Source: Anoplopoma fimbria
Taxonomy: Eukaryota > Chordata > Actinopteri > Perciformes > Anoplopomatidae
Direction: 5' to 3'
Assembly: GCF_027596085.1 (NCBI RefSeq)
Contig: NC_072450.1
Span: forward strand, 1,157,002-1,221,001
DNA length: 64,000 nt
Shown here: positions 48,229 through 62,145 of the stretch, in pieces
Position numbering within the stretch: the first letter of the stretch is position 1
Layout: every line of letters starts with the position of its first letter
Program-made: the position numbers and the translations under genes
Notes under the pieces: model-generated
Told to the model about the DNA's origin: nothing
What the model saw: the letters and a program-made list of their open reading frames with translations, nothing else
Databases searched by the model: none

Positions 48229-49741
48229 CTGACTAGATTACTGTAACTCCTTATTATCAGGCTGCTCTAATAGGTCTCTTAGATCTTTACAGTTGATCCA
48301 GAATGCTGCAGCACGTGTTCTAACAAAAACTAAGAAAAGAGATCATATTACTCCAGTATTAGCTTCTCTGCACTGGCTCCCTGTTAAATCAAGAATAGAA
48401 TTTAAAATTCTTTTACTTACCTACAAAGCTCTAACTGGTCAGGCACCGTCTTATCTTAAGGAACTTATAGTTCCATATTACCCAACTAGAGAGCTGCGCT
48501 CCATCAATGCAGGGTTACTTGTGGTTCCTAGAGTATATAAAAGTAGGATGGGAGCCAGAGCCTTCAGTTATCAGGCTCCTCTTCTGTGGAACCAGGTTCC
48601 AGTTTCAGTCCGGGGGGCAGACACACTCACCACTTTCAAGAGCAGGCTTAAGACCTTCCTTTTTGATAGCGCTTATAGTTAGGGCTGGTTCAGGTTTATA
48701 GTTAGGGCTGGTTCAGGTTAGGGCTGGTTTTGGTCCAGCCCCTAGATATGCTGCTATATGCCTAGACAGCCGGGGGACTACCTAGGATACGCTGAGCTCC
48801 TCTCCTCTTCTCTCCCTCCTTCTTTATGTATTAATCTCCTATTTATGCACATTACTGATTTTGCTTCTTCCCCGGAGTTCTTGTGCTTTCTCGCCTCGCA
48901 GGTTCCCAGGAATCGGGGTTATATTTGGACTGTCATCGTGCCACCTACTGAGGCCCTGCTGACACCCACTACTACTACCACTATCATTATTAGTCACATT
49001 ACTATTATTATTGCCTGTACTATTACGCTTATTGACTTGCTTCTACCCTGGAGTCTTTGTGCTTTCTCGCTTCGCAGGCTTCTATAAATCGTGGCTGTAC
49101 CTGGACCGTGGTCGTGCATCCTGCTACGGCCCTGCTGACACCGACTGCTACCACCATTATTATTATTACTAGTCACATTACTATTACCATTACCTGTACC
49201 ATTAAGCATTTTAGCTTTACTTCCACCCTGAAGCCCTTTTGCTTTCTCGTTCTGCAGGTTTCCATGAATCGTTGTGGTACCTGGACCGTAGTCGTGCCTC
49301 TTGCTGTGAGCTGACTGACACCCACTGCTACTTCCATTATTATTATTAATCACATTACTATCCCTATTTTCATAACTATAATTCTACTGTAATAATTGCT
49401 GCTGTTATTATAAGTAGTCTTATTATATGAATCATTTATGTCATATACATTGAATGTGTTGTATCTCTGTTATGCTGTTCATTCTGTACACATGACATCT
49501 ATTGCATTCTGTCCATCCTGGAGAAGGATCCCTCCTCTGTCGTTCTCCCAGAGGTTTCTTCCTTTTTTCTCCCTGTTAAAGGGGTTTTTAGGGGAGTTTT
49601 TCCTGTGCCGATGTGAGGGAAGGACAGAGGATGTGAGGGAAGGACAGAGGATGTCGCATGTGCACAGATTGTAAAGCCCTCTGAGGCAAATTTGTAATTT
49701 GTGATTCTGGGCTATACAAAATAAACTGAATTGAATTGAAT
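48229..49741 (+). mobile_element. 5'-truncated L2/CR1-type LINE, copy 2
   Basis: Nearly identical to 19490-20978, including the three 3' UTR modules and the GAATT tail. It starts at ACTAGATTACTGTAACTCC. TTACCTG is found on both sides (48227 region and 49741-49747) and may be a short target duplication. Confidence 0.88.
48232..48682 (+). pseudogene. LINE reverse transcriptase C-terminal remnant, frame intact to stop
   Basis: It encodes the same C-terminal segment as copy 1 but keeps the frame through VRGADTLTTFKSRLKTFLFD to a stop at 48680-48682. It lacks the catalytic domain because of 5' truncation, as is usual for LINE insertions. Confidence 0.85.
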
Positions 49742-50094
49742 TACCTGGAAATGTCAGAGCTGAGACACAGAATGGATTTTGAAGAGAACACGTTAAGGCG
49801 TTTGTGTTCTGGACTTCATTCTGCATTCAGAGCTCGTCTGTTGTTAACGCGGTGACTCACGTGATGTTTTTTCTGTCCAGAACACGTTAATGTTGCCGAG
49901 ACAGAAGCTTTAACCAGCGGCTGATCTGAGGTCAGCTCAGGATGCCGGTGTCAAAATAAAGTGGTTCAGTTGACAGGTGACGCCAGGGGATTCAGGATGA
50001 GGATGTTATTAATTGTTCCATTTATTCTTTAATGTTTTGAGAATCTTTCAAGGTGCAACGCCTGCCAGCTGGACTGAAAAGCATGTTTTCTTGA

Positions 50095-50345
50095 GATTTT
50101 CATCTTTACGACAAATTAAAGCTTAAATTTGTGGTATTTCATCGAAAACATTTTATTCTACATGTCCCATTTAAAAAATTCCCCCAAATAAACCGTTTGC
50201 TTTAACCAGATTCTGTAAAGAAACATTAAATTCTGAGCTCCTCAGTGAAACTATGAAGACATGATTGATTCACCTGAGACCAACAGTCATGTGACAACAA
50301 ATCTGTGAAAATCCTACTGAACTACTGGATGTTTACAGAGCAGAG
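50095..50345 (+). repeat. dispersed repeat R2, copy c
   Basis: AAACCGTTTGCTTTAACCAG, TAAATTCTGAGCTCCTCAGT and CCAACAGTCATGTGACAACA match R2 copy b more closely than copy a. Confidence 0.8.
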
Positions 50346-51249
<904 letters not shown>

Positions 51250-51343
51250 CTAGTTTTTGTTACCCGTCCAATCGGTGCAGAGGAGGGGTCAGAGGTCAGG
51301 GATTAGGGGAGCCCTGTGGTCATGTCGGGTCGGGTCAGTCTGG

Positions 51344-51347
<4 letters not shown>

Positions 51348-51408
<61 letters not shown>
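51348..51408. repeat. (GT)n microsatellite, about 61 bp
   Basis: Middle array of three, in the opposite sense to both neighbours. Confidence 0.98.
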
Positions 51409-51410
<2 letters not shown>

Positions 51411-51498
51411 TTGTAAAAGCTCATTAAAACTCTTACAGGTCGACTGCAGCCGCTAGTGGAGAACATCAATCAGTCAGAGGATTCTGAACACAGCAGAG

Positions 51499-51800
<302 letters not shown>

Positions 51801-53983
51801 TGGAGTTCATATTCGGTTCACATGCATGAAGAACCACGAGAAGGACTACTGTCTGTTACACCTCTACAATCTGTGAAGTATTGATTCGTTCTTGATATTC
51901 CTCCTCTGAAGAGACTCCATGCTGATTTGCTAAAAATGCTTCAAGCACACATGAATAGTTTCCACAATAAGTGTATTCAACATAGGTATTCAAGAGAACT
52001 ACTAGTCACCAGAAGTCATAAGTGCATCTCCTTTCTTAAACAAGCATCTTAAAGCATAAACCAGAGCAAAAGTATAGTGCAGAGGCAAATTACTACGAAT
52101 ACAATAATTGCAACAAACTGATACGAATAGGATAAGTGCTACGAGGAAGGCTCAGGGTAGTACTTCAGTTTCATAAATACGGCAAGAGAGAGGAATCAGA
52201 AAAGCAGTCACGTCAGAGTGAATACAGAGGAATCAACAACAAAAGAGCCAACACAACACGTCCTCCGAACGTGTCCCTGAACGTCTCACAGCACGTTATT
52301 GTCTTGATTTTACACTTCACATGCTGTCACACGATAAAAACCTTGCAACACTCCCACACACTGAGCTCACAGCAGGGTGGAGGAAAAGTGTGAGTGCATT
52401 GTGAGGACAATAAAAAAGCAGCATTTGTTCCTCACCAGATTGTCAGATGTAAATCCCAGTGAGGAGAAGCTGCTCAGTCGAAGTCTCCGACTCCAACAGG
52501 AAGCTCAGCAGTAAATCCAGTCTGTGAATAAATATGAAGACAGGTGTGAGAAGACAGGAAGATGACTCGTCACATGGAATAAACAGAACATATCGATGCA
52601 AAATAAGAAAAGATGGAGATTTCTGCAGAGAAAAACTGCTGAAATAAAACTAGAGAAGTTCCAGAGGATCAACAGAGCCGTCAATCAAACGGCAGAGGAA
52701 TTATTAAAGATGGATCAACAGACCGGTTTCTTAAAGTTGTTGTGTTTCTGCCTCGTTCTTCACCTGTCAATCAAACACGGTGATGTTTTGACTTTCCTGT
52801 TTCTATAGCTGGAGGAGACGCTTTTAAATGGAGCTGAAGAAATCTAGAATTGTGGTTGTTTGTCTTCACCAGCCAGTCAAACAGCTTGTATGCACATCTG
52901 TCCAAAATGTCACTTCATCATTTAATCCTTTTAGAACTTGTATGAAATTGTCTTAACTAGCATGTGAATTCTTAGTTGCCCTAAAACATGTTTTTTTGAG
53001 AAATTCCCTCCAGGTGTTCCTGAGATATGGAGTTCACGAAGGACGGACGGACGGACACACACAATCTGAAAACATCACGCCTCCGTGTATGGCTGTAACC
53101 AGCATGGTCCTCTAAGAAAAACTGAAACGTAACAAACTAAATTGTCTTAAAGTTATAAAATGAGCATAAATTGATTTTAGTTCCTAGTGTTTTAGAAAAG
53201 AAAGCATGACTTTCCATCAAATCTCAACAACATTGAAGCACAGAAACTGAACAAATTCGACGTCACAGGAGACGATGCTTCACATAAGACGCAGTGCAAA
53301 GATTAATCACATCTCCAACCATTTATTCCGTATGTTTATGGAGCTACATACTTTACATAACCGGCTCTAAAACATGAGCTTTCTGAAAGATGAACTCAAA
53401 TGTGCTGTTTAAATGCAGAGAAATGAAATAACTGTATTTGTAGAATCCTGTTCAGAGCATCACAAACGTCTGATAAACCTTCATATTCACAGATCTGTTC
53501 CTCAAACTGGATTTCTCTTCCCCCCCCACCAACACTGTCTCTTGTGTTTTATAACACGGAGCTATTTTCAGACTCCTGCTAACCTCTCAGGCTTTCACTG
53601 CAACATTAGCGACCACTTCCACAATCACAGCGTGAGACGGATCTTCTGATTTGATTTGTGGAGTGAAGTGAAGTTCAGACTGCTGATGGAGGCTGAAACA
53701 CACCAGAGGAAACAGAACAAGCTCCTGTCAACAAGACACAAGGCTTCCTGGAGAGCTTAAACGCAAAGCCTCCTGGGAAGTATGCTAATTATCTCGACAA
53801 ACTTAATTTGATGAGTTCAATAACAATTATTCTTGTCTTCCTTTTCAAGTTCCATAAACTTCAACTTGTGAAATACAAAACGACATTTCAGACATCGTTT
53901 GTTTTTCTCTTTCCTGTTTCAACACGAACATGAAGAAACAATCCTCCCAGTTCGGTTTGGAAGAACAGCAAATACTGTCTATA
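51801..53983. other. no gene recognised
   Basis: AT-rich sequence. A (GGAC)n run of about four units lies at 53040-53055. No coding signal is seen. Confidence 0.5.
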
Positions 53984-54433
53984 AGAAGTGGAGGTAGTCA
54001 TGGTGACGTCACCCACTGGTTTGTGGACGTTTTGAAGCATCAAATTCGGCGTTTCGGCGTCTGCCATCTTGTTTTTTTGCAACCAGTGAACAGGACGTGA
54101 CCATATATGGACTGAGGAGGAGTGACGTAGAGACGCCGTATACGTCTCTGGTGTCGACCTGTCAATCAGTGTGTAGCCCCGCCCTAAAGCATCCCCTGCT
54201 TTATGGTCTGTTTGACTCTAAATGGAGCATCATTTACTAAATGAACATCATGCTGTATTGAAGAAGACTTGAAACTAGAGATTGAGACCATAAACTCATG
54301 TTTACAATGTTTACTGAGGGAATAAATCAAGAGAGAAGTAGAGTCATTTTCTCATAGACTTCTATACAACCAGAGGAGTCGCCCCCTGGTGGACAGGAGA
54401 GAGAATGCAGCTTTAACACATGAAGCTTTGACT
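53984..54433 (+). repeat. dispersed repeat R1, copy b
   Basis: GTCATGGTGACGTCACCCA, CCATATATGGACTGAGGAGG and the shared core to GAGAATGCAGCTTTAACACA. Very close to copy c over about 430 bases. Confidence 0.85.
54379..54395 (-). promoter_or_regulatory. CTCF-like motif in R1 copy b
   Basis: The minus strand reads TCCACCAGGGGGCGACT, as in copy a. Confidence 0.4.
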
Positions 54434-55053
54434 TTACTCGGTAGAACTGGAAAAAAGCCAGACCCGACCATCAACACCATGATCGTGTTTCTATTTCATA
54501 GTTTTAAATTTTGAAATGTTGCCCAAAAAAAGAATAGCAAATTTAGCGTGTTTCCATCAACTGGTTTGGAGAGAATGAACTCCACCATAGTGTAGTTCAG
54601 GTTGGTTTCATCCAGCATCAGTAGCTACACCTATCAAAGCAATGCATGAAATGATGTTGTGAAATCATGAACCAGGAAGTCCGTAAAAGTGCACACAAGA
54701 CGGAGGTGGATGAGTCCAACAGGTCAATGTTGATTTATTTGTCATGAAACTTTCATACTTCAGTAACGACACTTCCATCGTTATTTTAACCCAAAACACC
54801 ATCTTTTCCGAAACCTAACTAAATACTTCAGTTGCCTAAAAGAATGTACGCGTGTTGCTGAAGGTTAGTAGGGAAACACATGAAGAATTAGGAGTTTTCA
54901 TCATAAGATGTCAAATGAAAGTGTTGTACGAGGAGACGTTGTGTGAGTTGAGGTGCCAAAACATGTCCACACACTTTTGGCCATGTGCTGAAGCAGAAAA
55001 GCTTTTTAAATGCTGTAGAAATTTGCATTTCTACAAATTTGCACTGTAGAAAT
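54434..55053. other. no gene recognised
   Basis: AT-rich sequence. A TGTAGAAAT/ATTTCTACA inverted repeat and a GTAGAAATGCAAATTT echo lie just before the retroelement tail (about 55012-55066). Confidence 0.5.
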
Positions 55054-55101
55054 GCAAATTTCCCCGCTGCGGGACTAATAAAGGATTATCTTATCTTATC
55101 T
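55054..55101 (+). mobile_element. 3' end of a non-LTR retroelement with (TTATC)n tail, copy 2
   Basis: CCCCGCTGCGGGACTAATAA then AGGATTATCTTATCTTATCT. It is a very short fragment of the family at 41346-41640. Confidence 0.65.
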
Positions 55102-55441
55102 AGAACGCTGAACAGAAACCGGACTGGATGAGCTGCTGGGATAAAAACATCTGACTGCTGCTGTAACCAGTAAAACACGGATCAGTCTGCAGGCTGGGCT
55201 CATTACTGGTGACTTTTAGGAAGGAAACACAGAGTAGTGAGGCTGTGGGGGGGGGAGGACACAAAACCTCATCTAAAAGAGAGTCTTGTCTTCGTGGCGT
55301 CCTCCCCGGCGCTCCGTCCAGATGGCGGCTCGTCTCTGCAGCCGAACACAAACACAGCGAGGCGACGTGACGCCGTCAGAGGAAACCAGGAAACGCTGCT
55401 CAGTGTAGCGCACGCCGACGGACCGATCTGCATCAAGGAGG

Positions 55442-55443
<2 letters not shown>
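55102..55443. other. no gene recognised
   Basis: GC is somewhat raised near 55240-55440 (GGCGACGTGACGCCGTC). No coding signal is seen. Confidence 0.45.

Positions 55444-55519
<76 letters not shown>
55444..55519. repeat. (GT)n microsatellite, about 76 bp
   Basis: A pure GT run. Confidence 0.97.
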
Positions 55520-55523
<4 letters not shown>

Positions 55524-56250
55524 GCACCACAGGAGGTCCTGGCTGTTGTTTGTGTGCTAACAGCCCTCTGATGGCTGCAGGAGCACCGCCAGATCAGATC
55601 GTAGTGTGAAACAACAGCAGCCATTAAAGCTCTATACGACCTGGGGGGCGGGCGACACCCGGGGTGAGAGTCTGTCTCTCTCTTTGTGTATTCTTGTATT
55701 CTGCAGAGTCGGTTTCTTTTACATGCATGTTATCTGATTATTCTGTTGTTTCTCGAACAGCAGAAATCTGTTTTTCTGAGCTCATCATCAGTTCATTCGT
55801 CTCAGATGCCTTCACATGTCTCTGAGAGAAGACATGTCCATGAAGACAAAAGAAAGACTTCTTGTTTTTGTCTTGTTTGGGTTTAGGGTCAGAGTAATGA
55901 ACAATTAGAGAAATCTGATTTATCTGCCATGTATATGTGTAGAAGGGTTTAAGAGAGGGCCCGAAGAGAGAGACAGGAGAGAGCGGTTACTATGAACCAA
56001 AAAAGAAAGAAGAGTAACGACTACAGACGGTGAAACCTCGAGTTCCCAAAGCACAGCAGTAGTCTCAGTGTATCGCCATACTACAACGAAACTGAGATCT
56101 TAACTTTCATGAGTAATGAAGGTTTGTTCCAGCTGATGAACACTGTCTTGTTCTGTCTGAATATGTAGGATAAAACTAAAGACTCTATAGTAGTAGTAGT
56201 AGAAGTGGACCTAGTCGTTGAGACGTCACCGAGGTGGAGAATTTGGCCGT
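55520..56250. other. no gene recognised
   Basis: AT-rich sequence without recognised features. Confidence 0.5.
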
Positions 56251-56805
56251 CAAACTGATTAAATCCAGATCAGAAATCCTGTTTAGACAAAAGCAAAGGT
56301 CATAGGAGGTCAAACAGTTCCATCATCCCAGAATCATTTCATCGACGGTATTTAAGAAGTGAACGTAGTCATCATGACGTCTCTTTGGTTTGTGGACGTT
56401 TTGAAGCCTCAAGTTTGGCATTTTAGACAACGCCATCTTGTTTTTTTGCAACCAGTGAACAGGAAGTGACCATATATGGACTGAGGAGGAGTGACGTAGA
56501 GACGCCGTATACGTCTCTGGTGTGGACCTGTCAATCAGTGTGTAGCCCCGCCCTAAAGCATCCCCTGCTTTATGGTCTGTTTGACTCTAAATGGAGCATC
56601 ATTTACTAAATGAACATCATGCTGTATTGAAGAAGACTTGAAACTAGAGATTGAGACCATAAACTCATGTTTACAATGTTTACTGAGGGAATAAATCAAG
56701 AGAGAAGTAGAGTCATTTTCTCATAGACTTCTATACAACCAGAGGAGTCGCCCCCTGGTGGACAGCAGAGAGAATGCAGCTTTAACACATGAAGCTTTGA
56801 CGTCA
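56251..56805 (+). repeat. dispersed repeat R1, copy c, with extended 5' part
   Basis: It starts CAAACTGATT, contains AAAGCAAAGGTCATAGGAGG and runs into the R1 core. It matches 63679-64000 over at least 322 bases with very few differences. Confidence 0.85.
56748..56764 (-). promoter_or_regulatory. CTCF-like motif in R1 copy c
   Basis: The minus strand reads TCCACCAGGGGGCGACT, as in copies a and b. Confidence 0.4.
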
Positions 56806-58074
<1,269 letters not shown>

Positions 58075-58223
58075 CTATCCACTCTGCATGCGCGATTAAC
58101 CCATCGACTCGCTCTCTCTGCTGCTTCAGTAGCTGGTGGAGTCGACAGAGTACTTTTAGAGCGATGGAGAATAATGAGGTTATCACAGCATCGCTCAGCG
58201 CTTCATTACACCCTCAGCTCACA

Positions 58224-59130
58224 GATATCCAAGATACATAAAGTACACCAAAGATACTCCAAAGATACTCCACAAATACTCCAAAGATACCACCAAATAT
58301 ATACCCAAGATACACCGAAGATACACCAAAGATACACCAAAGATATACCAAAGATATACCACCAAAGATATACCAAAGATATACCAAAGATATACCAAAG
58401 ATATACCAAAGATAACACCAAAGATACCACCAAAGATATACCAAAGATACACCAAAGATATACCAAAGATACACCAAAGATAACACCAAAGATACCACCA
58501 AAGATATACCAAAGATAACACCAAAGATACACCAAAGACCAAAGATACACCAAAGATATACCAAAGATATACCAAAGATACCACCAAAGATACACCAAAG
58601 ATATACCAAAGATAACACCAAAGATATACCAAAGATATACCAAAGATATACCAAAGATACACCAAAGATATACCAAAGATACACCAAAGATATACCAAAG
58701 ATATACCAAAGATAACACCAAAGATATACCAAAGATACCACCAAAGATACACCAAAGATATACCAAAGATATACCAAAGATACACCAAAGATATACCAAA
58801 GATATACCAAAGATACACCAAAGATATACCAAAGATATACCAAAGATAACACCAAAGATATACCAAAGATATACCAAAGATACACCAAAGATACACCAAA
58901 GATATACCAAAGATACACCAAAGATATACCAAAGATACACCAAAGATACCACCAAAGATACACCAAAGATATACCAAATATACCACCAAAGATACACCAA
59001 AGATATACCAAAGATACACCAAAGATATACCAAAGATACACCAAAGATATACCAAAGATATACCAAAGATATACCAAAGATACACCAAAGATATACCAAA
59101 GATACACCAAAGATACCACCAAAGATACAC
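58224..59130. repeat. 11-bp satellite array (ATACCAAAGAT), about 0.9 kb
   Basis: About 80 units of CCAAAGATATA, CCAAAGATACA and CCAAAGATACCA. Because 11 is not a multiple of three and the minus-strand unit has no stop, all three minus frames stay open for about 300 codons (Tyr-Leu-Trp-Tyr-Ile-Phe-Gly type). This is a repeat, not a gene. Confidence 0.97.
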
Positions 59131-59564
59131 TCTTCAGTTTTAATGTTGAATTCCAGCCTCTTTATATTCAAATTGGACTAGTTTTAGGCACAAAAATAAA
59201 AACAAAATGGAAATGGAACAATAAAATGTGAAAAACATTTTAAATAATAAAAAGAAAAAATACTTGAACTGTTGGTATCGAATGAAAAACGACTTCAGTT
59301 GAATTCCGTTTGCACGTATGGGGAAAACTTTTTTCAATTATTGATGAATGTCCCTCTTTTGATATAAAGTTGTGTTTGTAGTGAAAATAAATAAAATATT
59401 GAAGGACTTCTGTTCTTTCATTTCCTGAGACGGAGACGAGCGGCTCGTTACTGGAAGCTTCACGTTTATCTGACAGATGTTTGGATTCATTTCCTCAAAG
59501 TTTCTCTCTTCTGTTCTCAGCTGAGACTAAACACACTGAAGCAGACTGTCACACATCAGCGTGA

Positions 59565-59569
<5 letters not shown>
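59131..59569. other. no gene recognised
   Basis: AT-rich sequence without recognised features. Confidence 0.5.

Positions 59570-59654
<85 letters not shown>
59570..59654. repeat. (CA)n microsatellite, about 85 bp
   Basis: A pure CA run. Confidence 0.97.
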
Positions 59655-59655
<1 letters not shown>

Positions 59656-60211
59656 ATGTGTAGGAGCTAAAGGTATGAAGACCTGAGGCCCACGCAGAGC
59701 TATAAAAACATAAAGAGGAGCACACTTTGTGGGCTCAGTCACTGTTCTGAGAGCAGCAGAGTGGATCTTCATGTACATTACTGCGCTGCGTTCAAGGACC
59801 GGCAACGAGCAACTCGTCACGGATAAAAATGGACTCGAGAAGCAGAGGTTTGTGTGGACTCAAGAAACATGGTGACGTAAAAGTCATCAGCACCAGTTAA
59901 CCCTAACCCAGGAAGAGCTCATCCAGAATGGCAGAAATAACCTCTGATGCTGCTTTTACATGTTGTAGGAAAACCCAGATAACCCGGAAAATAAGCCGTC
60001 ATGTTGGAGTTCAAAACACCAAAAGAAGAAGGCGCTCTGTGAACCTCCAAGAGCCGTATTCACCGTATCTATCAACCAACGCGTTCTCTGGTTACTACAG
60101 CTGTATGAACAAAAACACTACTTATCTGTGATTTAATGCAATAAACAGATAAAAAAGGATGCTGAAATAACAACATTTTCTCCACTATTTCTGATCCAAC
60201 ATAAAGACGAC
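59655..60211. other. no gene recognised
   Basis: No feature recognised. Confidence 0.45.
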
Positions 60212-60607
60212 AGGAGGAGAACCTCACGCTGATATGAAGAAGAAGAGAGGAGGAGAACCTCACGCTGATATGAAGAAGAAAAGAGGAGGAGAACCTCACG
60301 CTGATATGAAGAAGAAGAGAGGAGGAGAACCTCACGCTGATATGAAGAAGAAGAGAGGAGGAGAACCTCACGCTGATATGAAGAAGAAGAGAGAGGAGGA
60401 GAACCTCACGCTGATATGAAGAAGAAGAGAGGAGGAGAACCTCACGCTGATATGAAGAAGAAGAGAGGAGGAGAACCTCACGCTGATATGAAGAAGAAGA
60501 GAGGAGGAGAACCTCACGCTGATATGAAGAAGAAGAGAGGAGGAGAACCTCACGCTGATATGAAGAAAGAGAGAGGAGAACCTCACGCTGATATGAAGAA
60601 GAAGAGA
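60212..60607. repeat. 36-bp minisatellite, about 11 copies
   Basis: Unit GAACCTCACGCTGATATGAA followed by GAAGAAGAGAGGAGGA. On the plus strand it could read as 12-residue repeats MKKKRGGEPHAD. A 2-base expansion near 60387 and a shortened unit near 60567 break that frame, and no coding context exists. Confidence 0.96.
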
Positions 60608-61204
60608 GCAGCATCCTGTTCTTTCTCCTCCTCCACATTCTCCTCCTCCTCCACATTCTCCTCCTCCACATTCTCCTCCTCCTCTTCCTCAGTTTGTCAC
60701 AAACACTCCCACAGCTTCTGCAGAAATAGCATCAGACTCAGGCTGAAGGAGGAGACGGTGGAGGAGAAGGAGCACGGCTGTTTTTAAAGATTGCCTCAAC
60801 GCTTCATCCTCACGATTCAAACAATCCATATTTACAGTTTTCTTTGTGAACTTCAGAGACAAAACAGAAAAAGAAGTCTCCATGAGCCAAGACCGACTGT
60901 TTCATTCAAATCAAACCCAGAAGAAGTTACTACGAGAGACTTCTAGCATTTAGAAAAATAAAAACATCTGATCATTGTGACGGATCACGTATGTAGAAAG
61001 CTCAGCTGAAATTAAACTGTAAAAAAGCAAACAGTAGAGTCTTGAACACGCTGGACTCTGATCTGGATTCATGCTGATGATGAAACAGAGATCTGTGGAG
61101 AACCGAGCAGAGAGGCTTTTTAAAGAAATCATCAAAGTTTGACCGACTGTGAGGACGAAGCCTTCAAGACGCCTCGGGCCCGAGTCCTGCCGACCAGCGA
61201 CAGA
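60608..61204. other. no gene recognised
   Basis: CTC-rich at 60625-60690, otherwise unremarkable. Confidence 0.45.
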
Positions 61205-61314
61205 AGGAGGAGGAGGAGGAGGAGAAGAGGAGAAGAAGAAGAAGAAGAAGAAGAAGAAGAAGAAGAAGAAGAAGAAGAAGAAGAAGAAGAAGAAGAAGGA
61301 GGACGAGGAGGAGG
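61205..61314. repeat. (GAA/GGA)n polypurine microsatellite, about 110 bp
   Basis: GGA units then about 25 GAA units then GGA. The poly-Glu and poly-Ser open frames are compositional. Confidence 0.96.
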
Positions 61315-61509
61315 ATTATAACTGAACACACCATCCGTCACCACCTCCATGATTCATCTCTTTATTAGAATCTGATCACAGAGATCATGAAGACACTTCA
61401 GACCTCGTTATGCGAGTGTGTTCTGGTCTGACAGTGTCACCATGACAACGCTTCTATATCTATCTGTATCTATATATGGATATATATCTGTATCTATGTA
61501 TATGTACTA

Positions 61510-61551
61510 CAGATCTAATATTCTTATTATATAATAAGAATATTAGATCTG
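61510..61551. other. perfect 42-bp palindrome
   Basis: CAGATCTAATATTCTTATTA is followed by TA and its exact reverse complement, with no central spacer. It sits after a TATC/TATA-rich stretch (61455-61505). Confidence 0.97.
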
Positions 61552-62084
61552 ATAGTGAGTAGAACACTGTGTTGACATCTGGTTTTAGAAAATAAACTCT
61601 CTACTTATTGTGATTACGCAACAAACACAGTTCATTGTCTGGTTGATACTTGCATCAATAAACGTTTAAATTAGTGTTTGATATCATCTTTTTTTAAATG
61701 TCGTCTTCATCATATCACACATCTCATGTTTTCCTCCTCCTCTGATATTAAATGCAGAGTCATATCAGAGACTTCCTCCTATCAGCTGGTTATCAAAACA
61801 TCTTCCTCTCGCATCAGGAGAGGAAACAAAGAAAACAAGCGCCCCCACAAAAGAGGCTCCGTATCGCCGTCTGCTGTCACGCTGGACGCCAACGCTCGGG
61901 CCCGGAGCTGTCAATCAAAAGGGACAAGAAAGGCATGCTGGGAGCAGAGTTCATCTCCAGGAGGACGGAGGAGGAGACGAGATGTCTCCTCGGAATCAGA
62001 CGAGGACACGAAGCAGCCTGGAAGCTGGAGATGCACCAGAGAAAATATCACTTTTATTGATCCTTTATTACCAGTAACCGGTCT
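61552..62084. other. no gene recognised
   Basis: Two overlapping open frames of 100-136 codons begin here but show no family resemblance and use fish-intergenic composition. I do not call them genes. Confidence 0.5.
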
Positions 62085-62145
62085 CTGATCCATATAGTCA
62101 GATACAGATCCCTTTGTTGCTTGATTACAGCAGCTGATCTACAAG
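62085..62145 (+). repeat. dispersed repeat R5, partial copy
   Basis: GTCAGATACAGATCCCTTTG then TTGCTTGATTACAGCAGCTG matches 7110-7155. Confidence 0.65.

Noticed and set aside
58206..59171. Three overlapping minus-strand open frames of about 300 codons, Trp/Tyr/Phe/Gly-rich
   Set aside because: They arise from an 11-bp satellite without stops. All three frames are open and none has a conserved domain.
60072..60671. 199-codon Ser/Leu-rich open frame on the minus strand
   Set aside because: It is the reverse side of the 36-bp minisatellite.
61132..61350. Poly-Ser and poly-Glu open frames
   Set aside because: They are translations of the GAA/GGA microsatellite.
61678..62088. Overlapping plus-strand open frames of 136 and 102 codons
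   Set aside because: No family resemblance, no splice or promoter context, two frames open at once.
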